Below are positions 1 to 6,628 of a stretch of 14,925 nucleotides of DNA, one piece after another (position 1 is the stretch's first letter; every line of letters starts with the position of its first letter). The notes below the pieces were generated by a model. That model searched no databases and was not told where the DNA came from. It saw only the letters and a program-made list of their open reading frames with translations. The translations under genes and the position numbers were made by a program. The stretch comes from CF-96 sp036269455 (GTDB lineage Bacteria; Chloroflexota; Dormibacteria; Aeolococcales; Aeolococcaceae), in the NCBI GenBank assembly GCA_036269455.1, contig DATARS010000187.1:1-14925 (forward strand), in the 5' to 3' direction.

Positions 1-2
1 CG

Positions 3-179
3 CCGGTCTCGACCCCGATCACCTGGGACGAGCTCGACGACCCGGCGCTGCGCCCCGACCTCTGGACGATCCGCACCATCGGGGAGCGGCTGGCCCGGGT
101 CGGCGACCTCTTCGCGCCGGTGCTCGACGGCGGCCAGGACCTCCCCGGCACCACCGCCGCGCCGCCCCGGGCCGGCTGA
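3..179 (+). CDS. ligD: LigD-type primase-polymerase (PolDom), C-terminal end, 5' partial
   Basis: The open frame enters from the left edge and ends at TGA 177-179, leaving 58 residues. The segment PVSTPITWDELDD followed by WTIRTIGERL and GDLFAPVL matches the end of the LigD polymerase domain, where families read roughly 'TPLTWDEL...FTIRTVPERL...GDPWA'. This archaeo-eukaryotic primase-type polymerase fills and extends ends during Ku-dependent non-homologous end joining. The protein stops right after this motif, so no ligase domain follows in the same polypeptide; either it is a stand-alone PolDom or any other domains lie upstream. The Ku gene about 1.1 kb downstream on the same strand supports an NHEJ role. 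Catalytic aspartates would lie upstream of the window and cannot be checked. Confidence 0.8.
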   Translation, partial: PVSTPITWDELDDPALRPDLWTIRTIGERLARVGDLFAPVLDGGQDLPGTTAAPPRAG

Positions 180-523
180 TGCGCCGCCTCGCCGGCGCCC
201 CCCGCGACCGCGGCCAGGCGGTCGTCCGCGGGCTGCTCGGCGGCGCAGCGCTGGTGGCGCTCTGCGCCCTCGCAGCCCTGGCGACCCGCTCCGACGGCGG
301 CGACGGCCTGGCGGCGCTCGGCAACGCGTCGCTGCTCCTCGGCATGGCCACCCTGGGGCTGAGCGCAGCGCTCGGCGGTCCCCGGGTCTCGCGCTGGGGC
401 AGCTATGGGCGGGGCGGCGCCCGCACCGCCCCCGGCCCGGAGCGCGGGCTGCTCCGCCTCAGCCTCGCCATCGCCGGCGGCGTTCCCTTCGTGCTCTTCG
501 TGGTGCTCGCCGCCACCCGCTGA
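179..523 (+). CDS. Small three-helix membrane protein, unknown function
   Basis: This 114-residue protein starts at an ATG that overlaps the preceding stop (TGATG, 177-181), which suggests translational coupling to the LigD-type polymerase gene. Three hydrophobic stretches are visible at about residues 18-36, 46-66 and 91-112, separated by a Gly/Arg-rich loop (about 67-90). The N-terminus is Arg-rich, as expected for an inside-facing start. I do not recognise a family and assign no function. No clear Shine-Dalgarno sequence precedes the ATG. Its link to DNA repair is only positional. The reading frame is probably real because the hydrophobic pattern is coherent and the overlap is typical of operons. 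Confidence 0.55.
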   Translation: MRRLAGAPRDRGQAVVRGLLGGAALVALCALAALATRSDGGDGLAALGNASLLLGMATLGLSAALGGPRVSRWGSYGRGGARTAPGPERGLLRLSLAIAGGVPFVLFVVLAATR

Positions 524-578
524 GCCGGGCCGCCGATCCACCCGAAACGGAATGACGCGACACGGCACGGTGGCCCCA

Positions 579-584
579 TACAAT
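579..584 (+). promoter_or_regulatory. Putative -10 box of the HNH gene (leaderless start)
   Basis: TACAAT differs from the sigma-70 consensus TATAAT at one position and stands out in very GC-rich sequence. It ends 7 nt before the ATG at 592, so the expected transcription start falls on or beside the A of the start codon. No Shine-Dalgarno sequence precedes the ATG, which fits a leaderless mRNA. No convincing -35 box is seen at the usual distance. Confidence 0.5.
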
Positions 585-591
585 TCGGACC

Positions 592-1107
592 ATGGCGGTT
601 CTGCTTCTCAGCGCGACGATGCAGCCGCTCAACGTCATCAGCAAGCGGCGGCTGCTCATCCTGCTCGGCAAGGAGCGCATCGCCCTGCTGGACGCCCTGG
701 CCGAGGCCGAGGCGGAGGCCGCCGTCCGCGAGCGCCGCCTGCCCCAGGGGATCGTCATGGCGCGCCTGCTCCGCGCCGTCCACGTCCCCCGGCGGACGCT
801 GCGCCCCAACCGCCGCAACCTCCTGCTCCGTGACGACATGACCTGCCAGTACTGCGGTGTCGGCGGGCCCGCCTCGGAGCTGACCATCGACCACGTCGTC
901 CCCGTCTCCCGCGGGGGCGCGCCGAGCACCTGGGAGAACCAGGTCGTCGCCTGCCGGCGCTGCAACGGCCGCAAGGCGAACAGCCAGCCCGACGAGGTCG
1001 GCCTGCGCCTGCGCCGCCGCCCCGGGCCGCTGACCCAGGAGTTCAGCCACATCCTCTTCCTCCGCCACCCGGAGCTCAAAGAGGCCTACGACAAGCTCGT
1101 GGCCTGA
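592..1107 (+). CDS. HNH endonuclease family protein
   Basis: This 171-residue protein matches the compact HNH nuclease family common in high-GC bacteria. The N-terminal part (VLLLSATMQPLNVISKRR, about 3-20) corresponds to the family's 'vLnasyePLnvvswrRA' block. The zinc and catalytic core follows: C85-x2-C88, then ITIDH-type TIDHVVPVSRGG (H101 is the expected general base), N116 in TWEN, and C121-x2-C124 with N125 and K128. All expected core residues are present, so it is probably active on DNA. The start is supported by the family N-terminus and a -10 box just upstream. It lies between LigD-polymerase and Ku genes, but members also occur outside NHEJ loci, so a repair role is an inference. 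Confidence 0.88.
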   Translation: MAVLLLSATMQPLNVISKRRLLILLGKERIALLDALAEAEAEAAVRERRLPQGIVMARLLRAVHVPRRTLRPNRRNLLLRDDMTCQYCGVGGPASELTIDHVVPVSRGGAPSTWENQVVACRRCNGRKANSQPDEVGLRLRRRPGPLTQEFSHILFLRHPELKEAYDKLVA

Positions 1108-1215
1108 GGGCTGCGCGACAGCGCAGCAGCTCCAGGGGGAAGGCTGTCAGCGACGAAGGAGCTGATGGCCTGGGGGCACACCTGCCCCCCTCGTCGGCAG
1201 CGCGTCAGCGCTGCG
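1108..1215 (+). ncRNA. Candidate structured RNA: four consecutive hairpins between HNH and Ku genes
   Basis: This gene-free stretch folds into four adjacent stems. Hairpin 1 (1110-1127) is GCTGCGC-GACA-GCGCAGC. Hairpin 2 pairs AGGCTGTCAGC (1141-1151) with GCTGATGGCCT (1161-1171): 11 pairs, two of them G-U, around a 9-nt loop. Hairpin 3 (1172-1189) abuts it: GGGGGCA-CACC-TGCCCCC. Hairpin 4 (1197-1214) is GCAGCGC-GTCA-GCGCTGC. Loop 2 contains GACGA (1152-1156), complementary to TCGTC (1191-1195) between hairpins 3 and 4, so a pseudoknot is possible. The G-U pairs favour a + strand RNA over a DNA-only palindrome. I recognise no known RNA family. Alternatives are a terminator cluster behind the HNH gene or a palindromic protein-binding site. 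Confidence 0.4.
1110..1127 (+). terminator. Hairpin 3 nt after the HNH stop, possible terminator without U-tract
   Basis: A perfect 7-bp stem, GCTGCGC (1110-1116) with GCGCAGC (1121-1127) and loop GACA, begins 3 nt after the HNH stop codon. There is no T-run behind it, so it is not a classical intrinsic terminator, although high-GC bacteria often show such hairpins at gene ends. It is also hairpin 1 of the candidate structured RNA. Confidence 0.35.
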
Positions 1216-1223
1216 AGCGTTTG

Positions 1224-1245
1224 TTCGTGTCGCCTGCGTCACGAA
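1224..1245 (+). other. Inverted repeat upstream of the Ku promoter
   Basis: TTCGTG (1224-1229) and CACGAA (1240-1245) form a perfect 6-bp inverted repeat around a 10-nt centre, about 27 bp upstream of the Ku -10 box. This spacing would suit an upstream regulator-binding site. It could equally be a fifth hairpin of the preceding structured region or a chance pairing. Confidence 0.25.
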
Positions 1246-1271
1246 GTGGATCGAATCCCGGCCGGCTGGGG

Positions 1272-1277
1272 TATCCT
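1272..1277 (+). promoter_or_regulatory. Putative -10 box of the Ku operon (leaderless start)
   Basis: TATCCT ends 7 nt before the Ku ATG at 1285, the same distance as TACAAT before the HNH ATG. The predicted transcription start is 1284-1285, giving a leaderless mRNA, and no Shine-Dalgarno sequence is present. It overlaps a possible GC stem at 1255-1272. No clear -35 box is visible. Confidence 0.45.
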
Positions 1278-1284
1278 GCGGGGC

Positions 1285-2190
1285 ATGCCGAGATCGATGT
1301 GGCGGGGTGCGATCAGCTTCGGGATGGTGGCCATCCCGGTGCGGATGTACCTCGCGACCGAGTCGAAGAGCGTCTCCTTCCGGATGCTCTGCCCCACCTG
1401 CGGGAATCCGATCAAGCAGAAGCGGTGGTGTCCGCACGAGGACCGGGAGGTGGGGTGGACCGAGACCGCCCGCGGCTACGAGGTCGCCAAGGACGAGTAC
1501 GTCCGGATCGAGGACGGCGACCTCGACCGGCTGCCCCTGCCGACGACCAGGGCGGTGGAGATCCTCGAGTTCGTCGACGACTCCGAGATCGACGCCGGGG
1601 TCTTCCTGAAGAGCGCCTACCACCTCGAGCCCGAGACCGTCGGCTCGAAGCCCTACGCGCTGCTCCGCCGGGCGCTGGAGAGCACCGGGCGGGTGGCGAT
1701 CGGCCGGATCGCCCTGCGCGACCGCGAGCACCTCTGCCGGATCGCCCTCCACAAGGACGGACTGGTGCTCAACACGCTGCACTGGCCGGACGAGATCCGC
1801 GACCAGGGTGAGCTGAAGATCCCCGGCGCAGACGTCTCGGTCGACGACCGCGAGCTCGAGATGGCGGTGATGCTCATCGACAACCTCACCACCAGCTTCG
1901 ACGCGACGCGGCACACCGACCGCTACCGCGAGGCGCTGCTGAAGATCGTCGAGGAGAAGCTCGGCGACCGGCCCGCAGAGCAGCCGGCGCCCGCCGCCGA
2001 GCCCGCCCGCGCGCTCGACCTGATGGCGGCGCTCAAGGCCTCGGTCGAGGCGTCGCGGCGCGGCCGGGAGGAGGCGGAGCCCGCACCGGCCGAGGAGGCC
2101 GCCGCGACCACCGCGCCGGCGAGGTCGCGGAGGAAGGCCGCCGCCAAGGACGAGGGCGAGGCCCCGGCCCGCCGCCGCAAGGCCTCGTGA
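1285..2190 (+). CDS. ku: Bacterial Ku, DNA end-binding protein of NHEJ
   Basis: This 301-residue protein starts at ATG 1285 (MPRSMWRGAISFGMVAIPV), the conserved start of bacterial Ku; an upstream in-frame ATG would add 40 non-family residues. Ku homodimers ring broken DNA ends and recruit LigD-type enzymes. The core runs to about residue 235, including GYEVAKDEYV, LPTTRAVEILEFVD and a family-like LNTLHWPDEIRD block. A Cys cluster, C36-x2-C39-x9-C49-x-H51, could form a zinc knuckle. After residue 235 comes an Ala/Pro/Glu linker and a basic tail (RSRRKAAAK and RRRKAS), like the lysine-rich Ku extensions that bind DNA. Its GTGA stop overlaps the start of the ligase-like gene. Length is usual for the family. 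Confidence 0.95.
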   Translation: MPRSMWRGAISFGMVAIPVRMYLATESKSVSFRMLCPTCGNPIKQKRWCPHEDREVGWTETARGYEVAKDEYVRIEDGDLDRLPLPTTRAVEILEFVDDSEIDAGVFLKSAYHLEPETVGSKPYALLRRALESTGRVAIGRIALRDREHLCRIALHKDGLVLNTLHWPDEIRDQGELKIPGADVSVDDRELEMAVMLIDNLTTSFDATRHTDRYREALLKIVEEKLGDRPAEQPAPAAEPARALDLMAALKASVEASRRGREEAEPAPAEEAAATTAPARSRRKAAAKDEGEAPARRRKAS

Positions 2191-3263
2191 GGCGGGCGAC
2201 CTCCCAGACCCGGCCGGCCGCCGCCGCCGCCCTGCCGCTGTCGATCCCCCCGCCCTCGGCGCTGCCCGCCGACGTCGCCGTCGAGGTGGCGGTGCCGTGC
2301 AGCGCCCCCTTCGACGCCGAGGACTGGCGGTTCTCGGTCGACTGGGACGGCATCCGCGTGCTCCTCGCCACCGCCCCCCGGGGCGAGACCCGGATCCGCG
2401 ACGAGCGCCGGCGGGAGATCGGCGACCGCTTCCCCGAGGTGCTCGCCGAGGTCGGCGCCGCGCTGGGCGACCACACCGCGGTCGTCGACGGGGTCATCAC
2501 CGTCCTCGATCCCAGCGGCCGTCCGGACCTCGAGGCGCTCTCCCGCCGCCGCGCCGGCGAGGCCGGGGTCGCGACGGTGTTCATCGCCACCGACCTCCTC
2601 CACCTCGACGGCACCTGGCTGCTCCAGCGGCCCTTCCGCGAGCGGCTGCAGGCGCTGGAGAGCACCGTCGGCGGCCAGCCCCACCTCCAGGTCCCCGAGT
2701 GGGTCGCGGGCGAGGGCTGCGCGCTCGCCGAGGCGGCCACCGCCCAGGGGTTGCCGGCGATCCTGGCCCGCCAGCTGAGCGCCGCCTACGGCTCCGGGGT
2801 CGCCTCGGCGCAGCGGCTGCGCATCGCCCTGGAGGACCGCGCCGACACCGTGGTCACCGCGGTGGTCCGCGGCGCCGCGGGCGAGGCCGCCTGGCTGCTC
2901 CTCGGCGAGCAGAGCGGCGGCCGGCTGGTCGACGCCGGCCGGCTCGCGGTCGCGCTGCCCACGTCGGTCGAGCGCTGGCTCCAGGAGCAGATCGAGACGC
3001 TCGCCACGCCGACCCAGTCGTGTCGATCGGCGATCACCCCGCCGGGACGGGTGACCTGGCTGCAGCCCGAGCTGGTCGCGAGCATCCGCCACGACGGGCG
3101 GCTCGCCGGTGGGCAGCCGCGCCGGCCCGAGCTGGTGGCGCTCCGCGACGACCGCGACCCCGCCTGGTGCGTGCGCCGCGCGCCGGTGCCGCCCCCCGCC
3201 GGCGAGGAGCCGCACCGCGGATTCCGGCCCACGGTGCTCCACACCCTCCCGTTCCTGCGCTGA
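2187..3263 (+). CDS. LigD ligase-domain homologue lacking catalytic residues (pseudo-ligase)
   Basis: This 358-residue protein starts at GTG 2187, overlapping the Ku stop. It is co-linear with the ATP-dependent ligase domain of LigD. Motif I, normally KWDGYR, reads DWDGIR (52-57), so the adenylated lysine is Asp52. Motif III, normally LDGE, reads VDGV (100-103). DLLHLDG (136-142) matches the conserved FDLLyLDG, with Phe changed to Thr135. Motif IV, normally EGV(V/I)AK, reads QGLPAI (187-192), and motif V has no paired lysines. The OB-fold part still shows the LigD-type ending WLQPELVASIRHDG (291-304) and LVALRDDRDP. Fold retention with loss of chemistry points to a structural or regulatory partner of Ku. 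The frame is intact, so simple gene decay is less likely. Confidence 0.82.
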   Translation: MRRATSQTRPAAAAALPLSIPPPSALPADVAVEVAVPCSAPFDAEDWRFSVDWDGIRVLLATAPRGETRIRDERRREIGDRFPEVLAEVGAALGDHTAVVDGVITVLDPSGRPDLEALSRRRAGEAGVATVFIATDLLHLDGTWLLQRPFRERLQALESTVGGQPHLQVPEWVAGEGCALAEAATAQGLPAILARQLSAAYGSGVASAQRLRIALEDRADTVVTAVVRGAAGEAAWLLLGEQSGGRLVDAGRLAVALPTSVERWLQEQIETLATPTQSCRSAITPPGRVTWLQPELVASIRHDGRLAGGQPRRPELVALRDDRDPAWCVRRAPVPPPAGEEPHRGFRPTVLHTLPFLR

Positions 3264-3277
3264 GCGCCGGGTAGACC

Positions 3278-6166
3278 GTGCCCTCGGTCCCTCTGGACCC
3301 CGACCAGCAGGCCGCCGTCGACCACCGCGAGGGTGCCTGCCTGGTGCTCGCCGGCCCGGGATCGGGCAAGACCAGGGTGATCGTCGAGCGCTTCCTCGAG
3401 ATCTGCGCCGGCGGGGTCCGCGCCTCTGAGCAGCTGGTGCTCACCTACACCCGGAAGGCCGCGGCGGAGATGCTCCAGCGCGCCGAGGCCCTCCACGGCG
3501 GTTTCGGCGACGACGTGCCGCTGAGCAACTTCCACGCCTTCGGCCAGCGGGTGGTGCGCCAGTGGGGCTGGCGGGTCGGCGTGGGCGCCGGCTTCCACAT
3601 CGCCGACCCGGCGGAGCGCTGGCTGCACCTCGAGGCGGTCCTCGCCGAGACGCGGCCGCGCACGCTCTGGAATCCGCTGCGTCCTCATGACCTCGTCGGA
3701 CCCCTGCTCCACCTCATCGAGACCGCCAAGCAGGAGCTGATCACCCCCGCGGAGTACGCGGCCTGGGCCGGTCAGCGGCAGCTGGTCTCGACCGACGAGG
3801 TGGAGCAGGCGCTGCTCGAGCGCCACGCCGAGTGTGCCGAGCTCTATGCGCGGCTGGAACAGCGCTACCGCCGCCTCGCCGTGCTCGACCACGACGACTC
3901 CATCCTCCTCGCCGAGCGGCTGCTCCGCGAGGACGCCGCCGCGCGCCGCGCCATCTGCGAGCAGGTGCGCTTCGTCATGGTCGACGAGTACCAGGACACC
4001 AACTACGCCCAGGCGCGGCTGGTGGAGACGCTGGTCGAGGGCCACGGCAACGTGCTCGTGGTCGCCGACGACGACCAGGCGATCTACAAGTTCCGCGGCG
4101 CCAGCCTCGCCAACCTCGACCGCTTCCGCCGCCTCCATCCCGACCACCGCAGCGTCACCCTGGCACGCAACTACCGCAGCACCGTGCAGATCGTCGGCGC
4201 CTGCTCGAGGCTCATCGGTGCGGCCGCACCGATGACACGCATCGACAAGCGGCTGGTCGCCGACCGCGGCGATGGCGCGGCGGTCGAGCTCTGGGATGCG
4301 CCCGACGAGCGCAGCGAGACCCTCGCGGTCGCGGCCGAGTGCCGCCGGCTGCTCGACGAGGGGGTGCGCGGCGCCGACATCGCCTGGCTCTTCCGGCGCC
4401 ACGACGACATGCGCGCCGCCATGACCGCCCTCCAGGAGGGTGGTGTCCCCTACCAGGTGCACGGCGGGCGCGGCTACTTCCGTCAGCCCGAGGTCAAGGC
4501 GCTGCTGGCGCTGCTGCGCGCCATCGACGATCCCACCGACTCCCAGGCGCTGCTGCGCTGCACCCAACTTCCGGCCTGGCCTGTCAGCAACCGGGGACGG
4601 GTGACCCTGGTCCGCACCTGCGACGGCAACGAGACGCCGCTCTGCGAGCTGCTCCTCGACGGCCTGGTCGAGGGCCTCGACGAGGACGACGCCGCGGCGG
4701 CGCGGCGGTGCGCCGAGGAGCTGTGCGCGCTGCACGCCCAGGCGCTCGAGGCCGACGTGCGCGAGCTCTGCTTCGACGCCCTGGAGCGCTGTGGCTTCCT
4801 CGGCATCGCCGAGCTCACCCGCGACCTCGAGCGCGTGCAGGCCGGCGCCAACCTGAACAAGTTCGCCGAGCTTCTCGAGGGCTTCGCGGACTGGAGCGAG
4901 GACCTGAGGCTGCACGCCGCGCTGCGCTACCTGGAGGTGCTGCGCGACTCCGGATCCTCTGACGAGGTGGCCACCATCGACGCCATCGAGGACGGCGTGG
5001 TGCTGCTCACCGCCCACAGCGCCAAGGGTCTGGAGTGGCCGGTGGTGGTGGTGAGCGGCTGCATCGACCAGCGCTGGCCGGGCCGCGGCGGCTTCCCCCA
5101 GCCGCTCAGCATCCCCGACGACCTCGTCCCCGAGCCCGCCCCCCCCGGCGACGGGGTCGTCGACGAGGAGCGCCGGCTCTTCTATGTCGCCGCCACCCGC
5201 GCCCGCGACCGGCTCGTGCTCACCCGCGCCCGCCGCTACCCGCGCTCCTTCGCCGACGAGCCGCCGACCCGCTTCCTCGCCCCGCTCGACGACCCCGCGG
5301 TGGCGCTGCGGGTCGGCGTCCCCCATGTGCCCGGTGGGCTCGCCCCGCGGACCCGGCCGCGGGGCAGTGCGGTGCCGGCGAGCGTCGAGGTGTCGGTGGC
5401 CGACCTGCGCGACTTCCGCGAGTGCCCCCGCCGCTACCAGTACCGCCGGCGGTACCGGATGCCCAGCCGCGGCTCGGTGCAGACCTGGTACGGCGTGCTC
5501 GTCCACGCCGTGCTCGAGCAGGCGGCGCGGATGCGACTCGCCGGCGAGGAGGTCGACGCGGCGCGGCTGGTCGAGCTCTGGCACCGGGCATGGGAGGCGG
5601 CGCGCGGCCCCAAGGGAGCGCAGCGCGAGCTCCGCGGCTACGGCGAGGAGTCGCTCCGCCGCTACGGGGACACCCCCGCCTGGACGGATGCGCACATCAT
5701 CGCGGTGGAGCGTCCCTTCAGCCTCGGGGTCGATGCCGGCGAGGTGCGAGGCCGCTTCGACCGCCTCGACGAGCGCGCCGACGGCATCGCCTGCGTCGTC
5801 GACTACAAGACCGGCCCGCCACGCACCGCCGAGAGCGCCGCCCGCGACCTCCAGGTGCGTGCCTACGGGGTCGCCATCGCCCAGCGCGAGCGCGCCGAGC
5901 GGGTGGCGGTCGAGCTCCACCACCTCCAGACCGCCGAGGTCACCCGCGTCGAGCTCGAGGGTGCGCTGTTGCGCAAGGCGCACGCCCACATCGCGCTGAG
6001 CACCGCTGACCTGGCGCGCGCCTGGGAGGCGCAGGACTTCCCGCCCAATCCCTCGCCGTGGCGGTGCCGGCGCTGCGACTACCGGACGGTCTGTGACGAG
6101 GCGTACCCTTCGCCCGCGGGCCAGAGTGGCAACGCGCGCGGGGAGACGAGGGAGGCGGTGCCATGA
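3278..6166 (+). CDS. UvrD/AddB-like SF1 helicase fused to an Fe-S PD-(D/E)XK nuclease
   Basis: This 962-residue enzyme starts at GTG 3278, 14 nt after the ligase-like gene. It is an SF1A DNA helicase with a C-terminal nuclease. The helicase shows a Q-motif (about 8-12), Walker A AGPGSGKT (25-32), motif II DEYQD (236-240), DDDQAIYKFRG (264-274) and motif VI VAATRARDR (about 637-645). The nuclease (about 705-940) has GRFDRLD with D828, DYK (D842, K844) and LQVRAYG. Cysteines 716, 930, 933 and 939 give the C...C-x2-C-x5-C pattern of the AddB/Cas4-type 4Fe-4S cluster. All key residues are present. Helicase-nucleases of this kind process double-strand ends; mycobacterial UvrD1 binds Ku, so the Ku linkage is meaningful. 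AdnA/AdnB-like is an alternative label. Confidence 0.93.
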   Translation: MPSVPLDPDQQAAVDHREGACLVLAGPGSGKTRVIVERFLEICAGGVRASEQLVLTYTRKAAAEMLQRAEALHGGFGDDVPLSNFHAFGQRVVRQWGWRVGVGAGFHIADPAERWLHLEAVLAETRPRTLWNPLRPHDLVGPLLHLIETAKQELITPAEYAAWAGQRQLVSTDEVEQALLERHAECAELYARLEQRYRRLAVLDHDDSILLAERLLREDAAARRAICEQVRFVMVDEYQDTNYAQARLVETLVEGHGNVLVVADDDQAIYKFRGASLANLDRFRRLHPDHRSVTLARNYRSTVQIVGACSRLIGAAAPMTRIDKRLVADRGDGAAVELWDAPDERSETLAVAAECRRLLDEGVRGADIAWLFRRHDDMRAAMTALQEGGVPYQVHGGRGYFRQPEVKALLALLRAIDDPTDSQALLRCTQLPAWPVSNRGRVTLVRTCDGNETPLCELLLDGLVEGLDEDDAAAARRCAEELCALHAQALEADVRELCFDALERCGFLGIAELTRDLERVQAGANLNKFAELLEGFADWSEDLRLHAALRYLEVLRDSGSSDEVATIDAIEDGVVLLTAHSAKGLEWPVVVVSGCIDQRWPGRGGFPQPLSIPDDLVPEPAPPGDGVVDEERRLFYVAATRARDRLVLTRARRYPRSFADEPPTRFLAPLDDPAVALRVGVPHVPGGLAPRTRPRGSAVPASVEVSVADLRDFRECPRRYQYRRRYRMPSRGSVQTWYGVLVHAVLEQAARMRLAGEEVDAARLVELWHRAWEAARGPKGAQRELRGYGEESLRRYGDTPAWTDAHIIAVERPFSLGVDAGEVRGRFDRLDERADGIACVVDYKTGPPRTAESAARDLQVRAYGVAIAQRERAERVAVELHHLQTAEVTRVELEGALLRKAHAHIALSTADLARAWEAQDFPPNPSPWRCRRCDYRTVCDEAYPSPAGQSGNARGETREAVP

Positions 6167-6621
6167 CACGGTGCGGGACGGTGCTCGGAGCCGGAGCGCT
6201 GGTCGCGCTCCTCGCCGGCTGTGGCGGCACCACCGCTCCGCCCGCGGCGGCGAGCTCGAGCGGCTCCTCGTCGACCACGAGCGCGATGGAGACGTCCGAG
6301 AACACATCCTGCGCGCCCAACGGCACGACCCTGAAGCTGGTCGCCAAGGACACCAGGTTCGACACCGAGTGCCTCGCCGCGCCCGCCGGAGAGGCGGTCA
6401 CCCTGACCCTCGACAACGAGGACACCGGGATCGCCCACAACGTCGAGATCTTCACCGCCGACCCCGACAAGGACAAGAACGCCAGGTCGGTCTTCAAGGG
6501 CGACCTGGTGACCGGGGTCAAGACGATGGCCTACTCGGTCCCGGCGCTCACGGCGGGGAACTACCACTTCCACTGCGACGTCCACCCGACGCAGATGTAC
6601 GGCACTCTCGTGGTCAAATAG
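6163..6621 (+). CDS. Cupredoxin-family lipoprotein
   Basis: This 152-residue protein has a lipoprotein signal peptide (MTRCGTVLG...) ending in the lipobox LLAGC, so C20 would be lipidated and the protein anchored outside the membrane. A Ser/Thr-rich linker (about 22-48) leads to one cupredoxin domain (about 52-152). Type 1 copper ligands are all visible: H92 in AHNVE, then C138, H141 and M145 in the block CDVHPTQM. It should carry electrons or bind copper at the cell surface. C50 and C70 could form a disulfide. The ATG overlaps the helicase stop (ATGA), and a strong GGGAGG ribosome site lies about 7 nt upstream. The link to the repair genes is probably only transcriptional. Confidence 0.85.
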   Translation: MTRCGTVLGAGALVALLAGCGGTTAPPAAASSSGSSSTTSAMETSENTSCAPNGTTLKLVAKDTRFDTECLAAPAGEAVTLTLDNEDTGIAHNVEIFTADPDKDKNARSVFKGDLVTGVKTMAYSVPALTAGNYHFHCDVHPTQMYGTLVVK

Positions 6622-6628
6622 CCGGACA

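Noticed and set aside
592..1215. HNH gene with adjacent structured RNA as an IscB/omega-RNA (HEARO) system
   Set aside because: The HNH protein is only 171 residues, has no RuvC or bridge-helix parts, and the RNA lies downstream rather than upstream. The resemblance is only in having an HNH gene near a structured element.
1246..1262. T-arm-like sequence GGATCGAATCCC, hinting at a tRNA
   Set aside because: The T-stem does not pair properly, and no acceptor, D-arm or anticodon arm is found upstream.
1165..1284. In-frame upstream ATG giving Ku 40 extra residues
   Set aside because: The extension is Cys/Arg-rich, unlike Ku, and is encoded by hairpin-forming DNA. Bacterial Ku begins at the RSMWRGAISFG block, and a -10 box sits just before ATG 1285.
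2786..6307. Very long open frame on the minus strand (over 1,100 codons)
   Set aside because: It is antisense to the Ku-linked ligase-like and helicase-nuclease genes. Its translation is low-complexity and rich in Val, Gly, Asp, His and Leu, with no domain, as expected from the antisense of high-GC coding sequence.
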